Assembly (NCBI RefSeq): GCF_041296265.1
Contig: NC_091693.1
Coordinates: 20,770,001 to 20,834,000, forward strand
DNA length: 64,000 nucleotides
Direction: 5' to 3'
From: Equus caballus
Taxonomy: Eukaryota > Chordata > Mammalia > Perissodactyla > Equidae
Shown: positions 15,256-30,300 of the stretch, piece by piece
Layout of the letters: each line of letters begins with the position of its first letter
How positions within the stretch are numbered: the first letter of the stretch is position 1
Notes under the pieces: model-generated
Databases searched by the model: none
Told to the model about the DNA's origin: nothing
What the model saw: only the letters and a program-made list of their open reading frames with translations
Made by a program: the position numbers and the translations under genes

Positions 15256-15764
15256 GCCCTTCCTAAGTGTTTGCTTTTGTTGTTCTTATTGATACTATTT
15301 TGCAAATAGCTGAAACAATGTTTCACAAAATGTGGTGCTAACCCAAACATGGGGGGTTCGTGGCTAGTTCGAAATAGGTGAAAACAGATGCAGCAACACC
15401 TCGGAGGATTCTGATGGTATTCACCTTGGGCACCACGGACTCCAGAAGTGAGAAAATACAAGACATAGAACTTAGTTCAAAACCGAGTCTCGACTTCATC
15501 ATCCTTGCTTAACAGATCCAGCTGCCGACTTGATTAAAAGTAGATCCCTCTCTTAAAGGGGAAAGCCGTGCTTCAGATTTGCTTTCTGAAAGGGGAGGGG
15601 AGGGCCTTATTGCTTCTGGTTTCATAAAAGGAACATGTCATTTCCTGCCTCTTCTGGTTATGGAGTAAAATTCATTGCAATCCCCTTGAATCTCTGCCCC
15701 AGGCAACCCACAGACAGCACTTGAGCCAAATACACGCTGCAGAATCTTTGCAGAGTCTGGGCAT

Positions 15765-16142
15765 TTTTTTTAAATCGTGGTAAGAACACTTAACATGTGA
15801 TCTATTCTCTCAACAAACGTTTAAGTGTGCGATACTGCATTGTTGCCACAGGCACTATGCTGAACAGCAGATCTCCAGAACTTATTTGTGCTGCATATCT
15901 GAAACTTTATACCTGTTGAGTAGCGATGCCCCATTTCCCCCTCACCCAAACCCTGGAGGTCACCATTCTACTCTCTGGTTCTACAAGTTTGACTACTTTA
16001 GACACCTCGTATAAGTGTAATCATGTGGTGTCTGTCTTTCTGGGACTGGCTTATTTCACTTAGCATAATGTCCCCAGGTTGGTCCATGTTATCGCATATG
16101 GCAGGATTTCCTTCTTTTTTAAGGCTGAATAATATGCCATTT
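15765..16142 (-). mobile_element. LINE-1 3' end fragment
   Basis: Antisense L1 3' UTR-type sequence ('accattctactctctggttc', 'ggcttatttcacttagcata'). Non-coding. Confidence 0.7.
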
Positions 16143-16567
16143 GTGGGAATTAATAAAAGAAACCTTAACTAAGTTGGAGTTAAGAAGGCCTGTAGGAGGA
16201 GCTCTCATGCCCTATCATATATGTCAATTACTCCAAACAGGAAGAGACATACTCTTGCATCTTCGGGAGGAAGTAAAACTATTATGGAAGGACGATTTCT
16301 CTCCCACCTGGCAACAGTCCAGCAGCTCAGCCAATGAGAAACACTGCAGGCCAGCCAATGAGAAATACCACAGCTCAGCCAATGAGAAACGCTGCAGCTC
16401 AGCCAATGAGAAACATTGCAGCTCAGCCAATGAGAAACGCTGCAGCTCAGCCAATGAGAAACATCACAGCCCAGCCAATGAGAAACGCTGCAGCTCAGCC
16501 AATGGGAAACTCCACAGCTCAGCCAATGAGAAACACTACAGCTCAGCCAATGAGAAACATCACAGCC
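16143..16567 (+). mobile_element. LTR-like fragment with 24-bp CCAAT-box array
   Basis: Related to 51,605-51,955: both begin with 'gaattaataaaagaaacct'-like wording and carry a tandem array with a 24-bp unit containing AGCCAATGAGAAA. Here there are ten units (16,320-16,567). CCAAT-rich tandem arrays are typical of retroviral U3 regions, so a solo LTR remnant is my best reading. No retroviral coding part is present. It is cut off on the right by the palindrome arm. Read as a fossil; age uncertain. Confidence 0.45.
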
Positions 16568-16589
16568 TCAGTCTTTCCGTGACCTTGGG

Positions 16590-16735
16590 TGGACGACTTG
16601 ACCTCTCTGTGCCTCAGTTTCCTCATCTGTAAAATAAAGCTAATAAGAGCATCTACTTCATAGTGTTGCTGTGATGAAAAACTGAGTTAAAACCTACCAA
16701 GCACTTAAAATAGGGCCACAGTAACCTCTTGACAC
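16590..16735 (-). repeat. MIR SINE, right-arm mirror copy
   Basis: Reverse-complement partner of 10,395-10,540. Confidence 0.75.
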
Positions 16736-17403
16736 AAGTATCATTAATTCAACATCATTAATTAATTAACCACGTTAATAAGTTCCTTGCTCCTGTCGCA
16801 GTGGAGAGAGAGCTATTATTAACCGTAAGCTATTATTGTTGTTTGTTATGATTCTTCTCTCTTCATGTCTTCGTCTCCTGCTCTCTCTTTCTGTCTGTCC
16901 ATCTGTCTCTGTGTCCCCGTGTCTGTCTTTCTCTCTCTATCCATCCGTTCAGCGCATACGTACTGGATGCCTTCCCCACGAGAGGCAGCGAGTTCTCAGC
17001 GGTCACCAGGACAGACAGGGGCCTGTCCCCGAGGAGCTCCCAGGCTCCTGAGAGAGGCACATGTTAGAAAAATAAACACCCAAACAATAACGTGGGTTCC
17101 AGTTGTACCAAGGTGAAGAAACGTGAAGGATGCTGTGAGAGGAAAACAAACACACCCAACACCCCCAGGAGAGGGGCAGCCCTGAATGTCACTGAGGCCA
17201 TGGCATTTGAGCTGAGCTAAAAGGAGGGGTGGGCGTCGTCGAGGGAGAGAGTGAGGGGAAGAGTGTTGGAGGTGCATGGAACAGACCACGGGGCGGCCTA
17301 GAGGAGGAGGGAGGCCAGGAGGGGGCTTGGAGCCATTCACAGAAGCCACATCCCTCTGGGAAACAGACTGAGGGGGACGAAGTGGAGGAGGGAGAGGCTG
17401 GAC

Positions 17404-17426
17404 GGGGGGGGGGGGGGGGGGGGGGG
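17404..17426 (+). repeat. G homopolymer, 23 bases
   Basis: Uninterrupted G run in the right arm. The matching left-arm place (near 9,717) has only a short C run. It is a recent expansion, or a place where the assembly is uncertain. Confidence 0.9.
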
Positions 17427-17644
17427 CGGGGTGGAGGGGAGGCCCGGCTAGGTGTGAATTCTATTGGGGAGGCGCCACCCAAAGGACCTGCAGATGGGCC
17501 GGCATGGCTGAGAGAAGACTCAAAGGGGAGCCGTGAGTGGGGTACCACTTATTAAGAGGGGGGCCTGGGGGCTGGGTTTGAGTCAAGTTGCGGGAAATTA
17601 AAACTATGTTTTGTCACCATTTTTAAAGTGACTTCCAGAATGCT

Positions 17645-18140
17645 TAATAATCTTTCTTTGTCCTTGTCTCTCCGTCTCTGCCCCTGTCTGTGCCCATCTC
17701 TCTGTCCTTCTCTATTCTGTCTCTATCTCTGTCTCCCTCTGTGTCTTGATCTGTCTCTGTCTCATTCTGCGTCTCTATCTCTGTTTTTCTCTGTCTTTAT
17801 CCCTTCTTCCTGTCAGTCTCTGTGCCTCTCCATCTCCATCTCTGTCTCTCAGTCTCATGTCTCTGTCTCTCAGTCTCATGTCTCTGTGTCTCTGCCTCTT
17901 GTCTCTGTGTCTCTGTTTCTCTTTGTCCCTTGTTTCTCTGTATCTCTGTCTCTTGTCTCTCTGCGTCTGTCTTTCTTTGTCTTGTCTCTATATCTCTCTG
18001 TGTCTCTCATCTCTCTGTGTCTCTTGTCTCTCTCTGTCCTTGTCTCTTCTCCCTGTTTTCTCCCCTGTGTCTCTGTTCCTCTCTGTCCCCCTGTCTCTGC
18101 CTCCATCTCTCTCTGTCTCTATCTACATCCTTCTGTGACT
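17645..18140. repeat. CTGTCTCT simple repeat, right arm
   Basis: Mirror of the 9,031-9,485 tract and source of several long SLSLCL-type frames. Confidence 0.9.
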
Positions 18141-20009
18141 TTATTTCTCTATCTCTGGCCCCAGCCTCCTCGTTCACGTCTGTCTCTCTCCATCTCCGCC
18201 TCCCTCCACTCCCAACCCCAGCCTGGGTTCTGACTCTGGAGTCCCATTCCAGGAGCCATACCCCAAACCATTCCCACCGGCCAGGCTGGAAGCATCTCCA
18301 CGGTGTGACTCCCCCACAGCTCTGTCCTGGACCCATCCCCAGATAACTGGGTCCCGTCTGCCTGGCCTCAGGCAGGACAGGACACAGGAGAGGCCACAGA
18401 ACAGGGTCAGAGGGACGCCACGCCACTCCCTTCTCCCTCCTTCCAGCTGCCCAGCCCTGTCCCCCAACACTGGCCCCAACCAGCCTCCTCCCACCGTCCA
18501 GACCTTAGTCACGTCTGGGCGGCTGTGAGACCTGAGCCCATCCCGCAGCCCCCACGCCCCTGGCCTCCTCCGTCCTTGTGGTCAGAGCAGCTGGTCCCGG
18601 GAACAGGGCAGGGGTGTGGGAGGAGGGGTGGTCTGTGCCACCAGGAGACTGAACACAGGCAGACAGATGGACTCAGAGCCAGAGAACAGACAGACACTGA
18701 GAAAGAGCCGGAGACAGAGAAATCAGAGAGAGTGAGAGAGACAGGAACAGGCCAGAGAGACAGGGATGAGGCCCGAGAGAGACAGAGAGAGGCGCAGACA
18801 CTCATGCTTCATCATCACGTCACCTGTCCCCACAGCCCCTCATCTCATCTTCTGTCCACACAAACCCTCATCAGCGCCATCCACACCTGCTGCTCAGATG
18901 ATCTCACCGGCCCCATGGCCTTAAACACCGCCTCCCCCTGGTGACTGGCTGAGGTTTCTCACCTGCGCTGACCTCTCCCTGGCCCTCCGCATCCTGTATC
19001 TGACCGCCTGGCTCCTCACAGGTGTCTCCATGCTGCCTTGCTCTGTCTCCACAAACGGGGCCACAAGCCGGGCCCCAAAGGGGCCATCAACAGACCAAGC
19101 CTCGCGCCCCCCTTGCCTCCCTCCCCCCTCCCTCCCCTGATTTCCACCCATCAAGCAGTCTGGACCTCGACTCCACCCCCAAAACGAGCCCTGTGCCCAT
19201 TCATTTCCCTCCTCCCTGGACCACAGCCTCTCCCACTGGGCTGTGGCTGCCTCCCACCTCTGCGCTGGTCTCCCTGCCTCCATCTCGCCCCCTGCAATCA
19301 TTCTCCACTCGGGGATGTTTTTCAAAAGTCAATAAGATCCTGTCTCCCTCCCTACCCTGTGCTTAAAAGCCATTGCACTTAAAGTAAGAACAAACTCCTC
19401 GCCCTGGCGTGCAAATCCTGCAGGATCTTCCCCGGCCCCCACCTCGCTCTGCCTCACGCACACTGAGTTCTCTCTTTTTCCTGCAAGGCTCGCGGGCATG
19501 ATGGCTCTCAGCCCAAATGTCCCCTCCTTTGAGACTCCCGGACCCCCACCTTATCTATGGTCACCCCACCCCCAGGCCTGGTCACTCTCTAACATCACCC
19601 GTGTTCTCTGCACACGCATGACTACCAGATATTTGCTTGTCCTGTAGTTTTTCTGTTTGTCTGTCTCCCTGACTAGGACGGGAGCCCCAGGAGCGCCAGA
19701 ATTGCTTGTTCCTTCCTGTGTGTCGAGGGTGGACAGCAGAGCTCGGGGCAAAGCGGGGAGATGACCATTCTTTACTAGTGAAGACTTGGTCACGCTCCCA
19801 GGGACCAGGCGCCCCCACACACCTGACACTGTGTCAAGGCACCTCCCCGTGTTATCTCTTCGGATGCGTTTTGGGAGAGAGGAACGAAGGCTATCCAGAT
19901 TTTATGGAGGGGGAAGTGGAGGCCCACAGGGGTGCAGCCACCTACCCGAGGTTCCACGGCTGAAGGCGATGCAGGATTTGAAGCCAGGAAAGTTTGGTGG
20001 GGAAGCACA

Positions 20010-20465
20010 GTGTGTGTGTGTGTTGGGGGGGGGGGTAGCGAGAATGAGAGATTGAATGAGAGAGAGAAAAATGAGACGAAGAGAGAGGGAGAACGATGGA
20101 GAGAGAGAGAGGATAAAGATGGAGGGAGAGAGAGGGGAGAAAGATGGAGAGAGAGAGAAAGAAAGATGGAGAGAGAAAGAGACAGGGAGAAAAAGAGAGA
20201 GGAGAAAGAGAGAGAGAGGAGAAAGATGGAGGCAGAGAGAGAGAACGATGGAGAGAGAGAGAAAGATGGAGGGGGAGAGAGAAAGATGGAGAGAGAAGAG
20301 AAAGATGGAAAGAGAGAGAAGAAAGAAAGATGGAAAGAGAAAGATGGAGGGAGAGAGAGAGAAAGAAAGATGGAGAGAGAAAGACAGAGAAGAAATACAG
20401 AGGGAGAGAGAGGAGAAAGATGGAGGGAGGGAGGGAGGGGGAGGGGGGAGAGAGAGAGAGCGCGC
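20010..20465. repeat. GA-rich simple repeat upstream of right KLK4
   Basis: Mirror of 6,700-7,190: (GT)n, G run and then GAGAGAAAGATGGA-type repeats up to about 200 bp before the KLK4 TATA box. Frames rich in RERERE come from it. Confidence 0.9.
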
Positions 20466-20668
20466 GAGAGAGGGGAAGCTGAGAGAGAACGAAGAACCAA
20501 GACAGAAGGGGAGTGAGCCCAGGGTCTCCTCGCTGGGTCCCTGCTCCCAGCCCCTCCCAGCCCCTCTGGCCCCCTGGCCCCGAGGCAGCCTGAGCGCCGA
20601 GCTGGAAGCTCCCAGCACCTGACCCCAGGAATGTGTCCCTGGGGGCAGGCCGGCCCAGCTGGGGATGC

Positions 20669-20751
20669 TTATAAGCCCCACGGGGACCCGGTAGGAGGCA
20701 GCAGGCGGGAGCTCAGCTGGGCGCAGCATCCAGGAGCCCCGAGGCAGCCAG
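20669..20751 (+). promoter_or_regulatory. KLK4: Right KLK4 promoter and non-coding first exon
   Basis: TTATAA at 20,669-20,674, then an untranslated exon ending at 20,751 (CCAG|gtgagc). The coding start is in the next exon, whose acceptor lies just before 21,344. The first-exon sequence differs slightly from the left copy (near 20,735 vs 6,460), so the two transcripts could be told apart by their 5' ends. Confidence 0.6.
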
Positions 20752-21343
20752 GTGAGCATCCCGGTGGTCCCCACCCACTGCCCCCAGAGCGACTCTCCCT
20801 CCAGTTCCACGTCACTATGCCTCTCAGCCTCTGGATGTTGCATCTCCTCTCCAGAAGCCTCTCACCCTCTCTCTAGTTAGGAGCATCTCTCCAATTCTCT
20901 CTCTGTCTCCCCTAGTCTCTCTTTCTCTGAATCTCTCTCTCCAGGACTCTGACTCTCTGTTTGTCTCTCTCAGCTGCCCTGTCTCCATCTTCCCTCCATC
21001 CCCGAGGGGCCATGTCTCCATCCTCCCACCTCTCCCCATTTACAGATGGAGAGACACTTTCCCTGTCGCTTCCTCCCCACCTTGTTCTCTCTTTCTACTT
21101 CTCTCTCCCCTCTTTTTTCCTCTCTTGGTCTCTGCATCTCTCTAAGTTCTGGATCTCTGGGCTAGGACCCTAGCCCCTATAATGTGTATGTTGGGGTGGG
21201 GGTGGGGGTTGGTATAGGTCCTTGTCTGCCCGATAATATCCCAGGGGGACAGGGAGGGAGGGAGAAAGAGACAGATGGAGAGACAAGGGCTATAGGACCC
21301 CCAGACTCACCTGAGATGACCCTCATGCCCAGGTGCCGACAGG

Positions 21344-24486
<3,143 letters not shown>

Positions 24487-24747
24487 CTCCTGAGGCTGGG
24501 ACCCCTGAAACTGAACGCCCGAATATATGCAGCTGAAGGAATTCAGGAACCTGAGTTCGTAGTGCCTTTCTCCATCAGACCCTGGAGTCTAGACCCCCAG
24601 CCCCCTCCTCGCTCAGCCCCAGGAATCCAATCCCACCAAGTCTTTTCCTGTCCACAGCGCCCCCTGGTGGCACAATGTTGACCAGCCTTGCCAGTGGTAG
24701 AGAAAGTTGGTTTTTCACCTTTTTTTGTTCCTTCCCCTAAGTCCAGA

Positions 24748-24753
24748 AATAAA
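24748..24753 (+). terminator. KLK4: Right KLK4 poly(A) signal AATAAA
   Basis: First canonical hexamer after the stop codon at 24,484-24,486, with a GT-rich stretch upstream. Mirrored in the left copy. Confidence 0.7.
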
Positions 24754-25471
24754 GTCTAAGGAAGCACGGGCTCCGTTCGAACTGTCTTCCTTGCTTCCAT
24801 TCCCATTCAAAGGACTCCAGCAAATAGCTTTTCTTCCTTGGGCCTCGGTTTCCCCATCTGGGAAATGGGAGTCTTGACCAGAAGGGCCCCAGGGTCCCAA
24901 AGGAAGGAGACATACCAAGGAGGTTAAGAGAAATGGATTCTGTGCACGTTGTCCAATTTCTGAAAAGGCAAGTCGGACAAGGGCAAATTAATGGGGTTTA
25001 GTTGACCAATTTTGGTTTCGTCTTCTTAAAGGCATTTTAAGAATTTTTAATTTATATCTGCCTCAGGACCCTGCTGCTGTAGCTGGAGAATGGTGGGAAG
25101 GATCATGACGAGAGCTGCTGTGGGTGAGAGAGAGGGAGAGCAAGGGGCAGAGATGGGGGAGACTGAGGGCCCAAGAACACGAGGAATTGTTATTATGCTC
25201 TTCATCGATAAATTATATTAATAAGAATATACTGGTAAGAACTAATATTCAAGAATACATTCATAAATATATTATTTATGAATCTACTCGTAAGAAGATA
25301 TTCACATTTTTATGTACCTCTTATCTTCAAAATATAAGGGATATTCAAAAATATTCAAAAATAAGGGATGAAATAACTGAAAGGGAAATAGACAAATCCC
25401 CGTTCATAGAAGAGGATTTTAAGATGCCTCTTAGCAAATGGCAGAACACACAAGATGAAAATGAATAAGGA

Positions 25472-25658
25472 GGGGCCGGCCCTGTGGCCTAGCGGTTAAG
25501 TTGAGTGCACTCCCTTCGGTGGCCTGGGTTCGGTTCCTGGGCATGGACCTACACCACTCTTTGGTGGCCATGCTGTGGCAGCGACCCACATTCAAAATAG
25601 AGGAAGACTGGCACAGATGTTAGCCCAGGGCAAATCTTCCTCAGGGGAAAAAAAAAAG
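25472..25658 (+). mobile_element. ERE SINE, right-arm copy
   Basis: Mirror of 1,537-1,723. The same insertion in both arms shows it was there before the duplication. Confidence 0.9.
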
Positions 25659-25754
25659 AATAAGGACATAGATGATTTGAACAACAGGATTGACAAACTT
25701 CACTTAATGGTCATATGTAGCACACTGCACCCAGCATCTGAAGAATATGCAATC

Positions 25755-26165
25755 TTTCTGAAACACACGTCTACCAGAATGGCTAAAATCAAAAGGATGA
25801 CGGCACCGAGTGTTGGCTAATACGTCGAGCAGCTGCAGCTCTCATACCGTGCTGGGGGGAGTGTAAAATGGTACAACCGCTTTGGGAAATAGTGTGGCAA
25901 TTTCTTAGAAAGATAAACATACGTCTACCCCACGACCAGCAAGTCCACTCCTAGATATTTATAGCAGAGCAATGAAAAAAAAAATAGACTTGCCAAGGAT
26001 GTTCAAAGTAGCTTCATCCACAACAGCCAAACTGGAAACAACCCAAATGTCCAGGAAAGGGTGAGTGGACAAACCATCACATATCCACATAACAGAATGC
26101 TCCTCCGTAATAAGAAGAAGTAAACTCCTGATGTGCACGACAACATAGGAGCATCTCATAGGCAT
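25755..26165 (+). mobile_element. LINE-1 ORF2 3' part, right-arm copy
   Basis: Mirror of 1,030-1,440; reads forward here and is decayed. Confidence 0.7.
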
Positions 26166-26194
26166 TGTGCTGAGTGACGGAAGCCAGACACAAG

Positions 26195-26410
26195 CTATTA
26201 TACACTCATGCGCCCCAGGGTGATGTTTCGGTCAATGACAGGCCACATATCCGATGCTGGTCCCATGAGATCAGCACCAAAGAGCCTAGGTGTGCAGTAG
26301 GCTATACCATCTAGGTTTGTGGAAGAACACTCTGTGATGTTTGCACAACGACGAAATCGCCTAGTGACGCGTTTCTCAGAATTATCCCCGTCGTTAAGTA
26401 ATGCATTACT
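26195..26410. repeat. Ancient 'TTAACGACGGGGAT' repeat, right-arm copy
   Basis: Mirror of 785-1,000, almost identical. Confidence 0.6.
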
Positions 26411-27187
26411 GTACACTGTACGATTCCATTTATAGAGGAAATTCGAGCACAGGCAAAACTAATCTAGGTTGCCTGGTTACTGGGACAGGAAGAGATGGGT
26501 GGCTGTGGAGACAGACTTGGAAGTGACACGAGAGAACTTCCTGAGGTGGCGGAAATGTTCTGTAACTTGACAGGAGTGAGGGACTACGTGGGGGCATGCA
26601 TCTGTCAGAACTCCCGAAGGGGACACTTGAAACCTGCACACCACACTGTGTCTGCCTCATAAAAAATGACCCCTCGATAAAAAACTTCACACAGCCCTTA
26701 CGAAAACTGAGCTACGAAGCAAGTCGCAACCAAGTTCAAAGTTACAATATGCACAGGATGTTGTCTGACCAGATTGTGATTAAGCTAGAAATCGTGACAA
26801 AATGATAACCAGAAAAGCCCCATGTGTTCTCGCTTTTAAAATATGCTTCTAAATAAACCACAGCTCAAACAAGAAATCATAACGGAAATTAGAAAATATT
26901 GTGAATTACATGATAAGGAAAACACAACATGATAAAATAGCAAGAGTAACACTAAAGAATAGAAATAGGGAAATAAATTCCAAACAAGCAGAAAGAGAAA
27001 AATAAAATAAGGGGGGAAAAATCCCACTAAATCAAATAACCCAGAAAAGCTAGGATGCATGGAAAAAGCAGGATAAATAGTAATTTAAAAGTAAGATAAT
27101 ATCAATAGTGCTAAATATATCAATAATAACAATAAATGCAAGTGGTTAAAACTCAGATTAGAATTTTTTTTTTTAGTATGCTTTTTG

Positions 27188-27419
27188 GTGAGGAAGATTG
27201 GCCCTGAGCTAACATCTGTTGCCAATCTTCCTCTTTTTGTTTTCTCCCCAAAGCCCCAGTACATAGTTGTAAGTCATTCTAGTTCTTCCATGTGGGATGC
27301 CACCACAGCATGGCCTGATGAGCAGTGTGTAGGTCCACGCCCGGGATCCGAACTGCTGAACCCTGGGCGCCCAAAGCAGAGCACGTGAACTTAACCACTC
27401 AGCCATGGGGCAAGCCCCC
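27188..27419 (-). mobile_element. ERE SINE at the outer arm edge
   Basis: Antisense ERE whose first bases pair with position 1 of the window, so the left partner of this element would start just outside the window. Confidence 0.9.
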
Positions 27420-27761
27420 AGATTACAATTTAAAAGACTGTTATATGCTGTTTACAAAAGACACACTAAAAGCTCATAGAAAAGTTGAAAGCAGGGATGA
27501 AAAGAAAAGAAATATTACCCCTTAGAAAAGTACCGTAGGTTTACTAATGTCAGTCAAATAAGGCATTCGCACTGAAACCATTATTAGACATAGTGGATTG
27601 CTACAAAACAATAAAAAGTTCTTTATAACAAATATAACAATTCTAAACCTGAATATTCCTAATAAAATAGCTTCATAGTACTTAATATAAAAACTGGTAA
27701 GACTACAGGGGCAAATGGACTGATTCACCCATTAAAAATGTGAGATTTAAACAAAAAAAAA

Positions 27762-27970
27762 ATGGGGCTGGTGCTGTGGCTGAGTGGTTAAGTTCGTGCA
27801 CTCCGCTTCGGTGGCCCAGGGTTTCACTGGTTCGGATCGTGGGCATGGATGTGGCACCGCTCTCAAGCCACGCTGAGGCGGCGTCTCCATGCCACAACCA
27901 GAGGCACTCACAACTAGAATATACAACTATGTACTGGGGGGATTTGGGGAAAAAAACCACACACAAAAAG
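27762..27970 (+). mobile_element. ERE SINE
   Basis: Forward copy with GGGGCTGG head and A-rich tail ending near 27,970. Confidence 0.9.
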
Positions 27971-28549
27971 TGTGAGATTTCAACACAGTTATGTATCATA
28001 AAAAGGATTCCGTGTCATAGTCACATTCTCCAACCACGATGCAAGAAAATTAAAATTCAGTGAGCACATTGACAGAATATCCACACACGCAGAAGTTAAA
28101 ACACAACCACCTCTCTAAATAATTCACGATGAAAATTAAATCATATTGGAAAAACTCCTAATGGAAATTTTAAAATGTTGAGAGTTGAATGATAAAATAT
28201 ATATATATATATATTACACAGCAAAACTTGTGGAAAGCAACAGATTTATAGCTTTAAACGATGATATTAGAAAAGAAGAATGGATGAATATAAATGAGCC
28301 ACTGTGTCAGAGAATAAACCTAACGCAAAGGAGACACTGAGATGGGGAGACCTCCAGGAATCAAGAATGGGGTGTTAGCTGGAGGTGAGGGCAGCCTGGG
28401 GTTCTGGGCCAGAAGTCCCTCAGTGCCTGGCCCCAACCCCTGCTCTGGGCACCCGGATCTGGAGGTGGTAGGCGGAGGAGCGTGGACCGAAAGATTGCAC
28501 TGTCTGACCGCTAAGGCATGTGGCCACCAGCCCTAGGGGTGGGACAGCC

Positions 28550-29640
28550 CGGCAAAGAGATGCTTATAACTCCGCGTGGAGCTCCGTGTGGCTCCAAGAA
28601 CTGGTGGCAGATGGCAGCTCAGCCCAGGCCAGATGGGCCACATGAGTGAGTGAAAGTGTGTGGCTGTGTCCTGCCTCTCTGCCCCCCATCTCACCTTCTG
28701 GGTGTCTGACGTCTGTGTCTCCGTCTGTGAGTCTCTGAGTCTGTCCCTCTCTGTCTCTGTACCCTCCAGACTCAGCATCCTGCCAGCTCTCCTCTCAAGC
28801 TGTGTCGCCATCACCTGGTTCTGCCTAGCTTGGACGCTTTTGCTTTCTCTCTCTCCCTCTCCCCCCTAGTGTCCATGTTTCCGAGTTTTACTCCATGTTT
28901 TTCTGATTTTTTTTTTTTGTCACCGTCACTCCATCTTCCCACTGCTGCCACTTCCTGTTGTTGACTCTTTATCATCTCCTCCTGGCTGTGTCCCACTCCC
29001 GTTCTCTACGTCCCTAGGCTCCATGTCTCAGGGCCAAAATCTCGGAGCCGAGGATGAGGTGCCCTTTCCCTGCCCAGAGATCTCCTGGGAGACAGTGGGA
29101 GAAAGGAGTGAGAGGGAGGGTGGGCCGACCTGGCCAATGCGCCTGGCCTCACCTGAGGACTCGGTGGACTGGGAGACTTCCCACAACTCCCGCCTGAGCG
29201 GCAGGACCGGTCTGGAAGAGGGAAAGGTGTGAATGTGAGATGATGTGCGCAGTGGGGTGAGTTTCGAAACTACGTGTCTGAGGGCGCAGAGAGATGAAGT
29301 GTGGAGGGGGCGAGGTCCAGAAGAGGGGTCCCCGCTGGTCATTCTCTTGACCAGAGACTCTGTCCCTACCTCGCCCTCCTGAAGCTTCCTGGGTCCTCAT
29401 CCTGACCCTTGAGCTCTGGCCCCGCCCCAAAGCCCTGATTCCTCCCCTTTGAGCTCTGACTTCGCCTCCAGGAGTCCAGGCCGATGCTGGGAAAACTCTC
29501 ATCATTAATGGCACGGAGAGCAGCCCGCCCTGCCAGCCCTGGCAGATGGCCGTTTGCAGGAAGAAGGACTCCACTGTGCGGCTCCTGTTGCATCCCCAAG
29601 GGGTGCACACTGCCTTTTGCTGCGAGCGCAGGGCTGGGGG
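28550..29640 (+). pseudogene. Kallikrein remnant: promoter and one exon (KLKP1 position)
   Basis: A KLK4-like TATA context (ATGCTTATAA at 28,560-28,569) is followed by CT-rich intron-like DNA. At 29,472 an AG acceptor precedes an exon 2-like stretch reading IINGTESSPPCQPWQMAV, then LLLHPQGVHTAFCC. The family pattern here is IxGxx[18 protein letters not shown]. The catalytic His is replaced (TAAHC has become TAFCC), the Trp of HPQW is lost, and no exons 3-5 follow. Between KLK4 and the KLK2/3-type gene, human has the pseudogene KLKP1, and this remnant sits at the corresponding place in the same relative orientation. Orthology is an inference. Confidence 0.6.
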
Positions 29641-30110
29641 CGTGGCCTGACTCAGGGCGGGGCCTTCCTGGGTCGGGCAGGACCGGAGGCAGAGCTTCAG
29701 CTCAGGGGCGGGGCTTCATTTCGGGGGCGGCGCTTCATCTTGGGGACCGGGCCTGAATAGAAAAGCAGCGCGTTTTCTTCACCTGTGAAAAGGAGCTTGG
29801 CACAAAGTTGGAGAGCAGGCCTGGACTGGGAATGGGTCTGCAGCTGGAACTGAAGATGCAGTTGGGCTTGAGGATGGAATTGAGATGGGGCTGCAATCCA
29901 GGTGAGAATGGAGATGAGGATGAGGCCGTCAGGGGGTGGGCTGTGAAGAATAAAAGAGGTGTGAGACAGCATTGTGAGACGCAGCCCACCCCATCCGGCC
30001 CCACTAAGGGAGAGAATGCTTCCAGTGAAACTACAACGTGCTATTGAACTCAAACACATCCAGTTTCATAGATGTTGAAAAGGAAGTCGGAGACCGGATG
30101 AAATACAGTG
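29641..30110. other. Intergenic, nothing recognised
   Basis: GC-rich near 29,640-29,760, then a decayed G/A/T-rich stretch. No exon or known repeat recognised. Confidence 0.4.
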
Positions 30111-30159
30111 GTATTATCTCCCATCTGCGAGTTCGGGAAACTGAGGCCCAGACTGCCTA

Positions 30160-30300
30160 AGACGCAATCCCGGGTCCACGCGGTAGTGCTGCTGGTGGTG
30201 ACCCCTCCCCAGGAGATGACGCCCACCCCCTTGAAGGCGGCCAGCGGCTGACGGATGGGCCCCGGGGAACAAAAGCAGAGCCCCCTTCTTCAAGGTGGAA
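30160..30300 (-). pseudogene. Possible decayed kallikrein exon 5 piece
   Basis: On the reverse strand, wording like TTCAAGG...GTCATCTCCTGGGG resembles the 'QGIxSWG' part of KLK last exons. Only a dozen codons look related and there is no GDSGGP. It could pair with the promoter remnant at 32,755 as the ruins of one reverse-strand gene, or be chance. Confidence 0.2.

Larger units (their letters stand above)
10565..16567. other. Spacer of palindrome 1
   Basis: About 6.0 kb that does not pair with anything across the axis. It contains MIR, an old interspersed repeat split by an L1, an L2 piece, two ERE SINEs, an L1 3' piece and an LTR-like fragment (listed separately). The part at 10,900-12,000 is GC-richer, single copy in this window, and without a recognisable exon. 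Confidence 0.8.
26660..28320 (+). mobile_element. Old LINE-1 body, broken by two ERE insertions
   Basis: A-rich sequence with L1 ORF2-like wording ('gaaatcataacggaaattag', 'ttatatgctgtttacaaaag', 'gtggaaagcaacagatttat'). It continues across the outer edge of the palindrome arm and is interrupted at 27,188-27,419 and 27,762-27,970. An (AT)n run lies at 28,196-28,216. No intact frame. Confidence 0.65.

Noticed and set aside
16320-16567. Regular 24-bp repeats resembling a CRISPR array or a repetitive protein
   Set aside because: There are no spacers between units, the genome is mammalian, and the coding frames are a side effect of a unit length divisible by three.
17628-18346. Overlapping frames rich in Ser, Leu, Cys and Val
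   Set aside because: CTGTCTCT repeat read in different frames.
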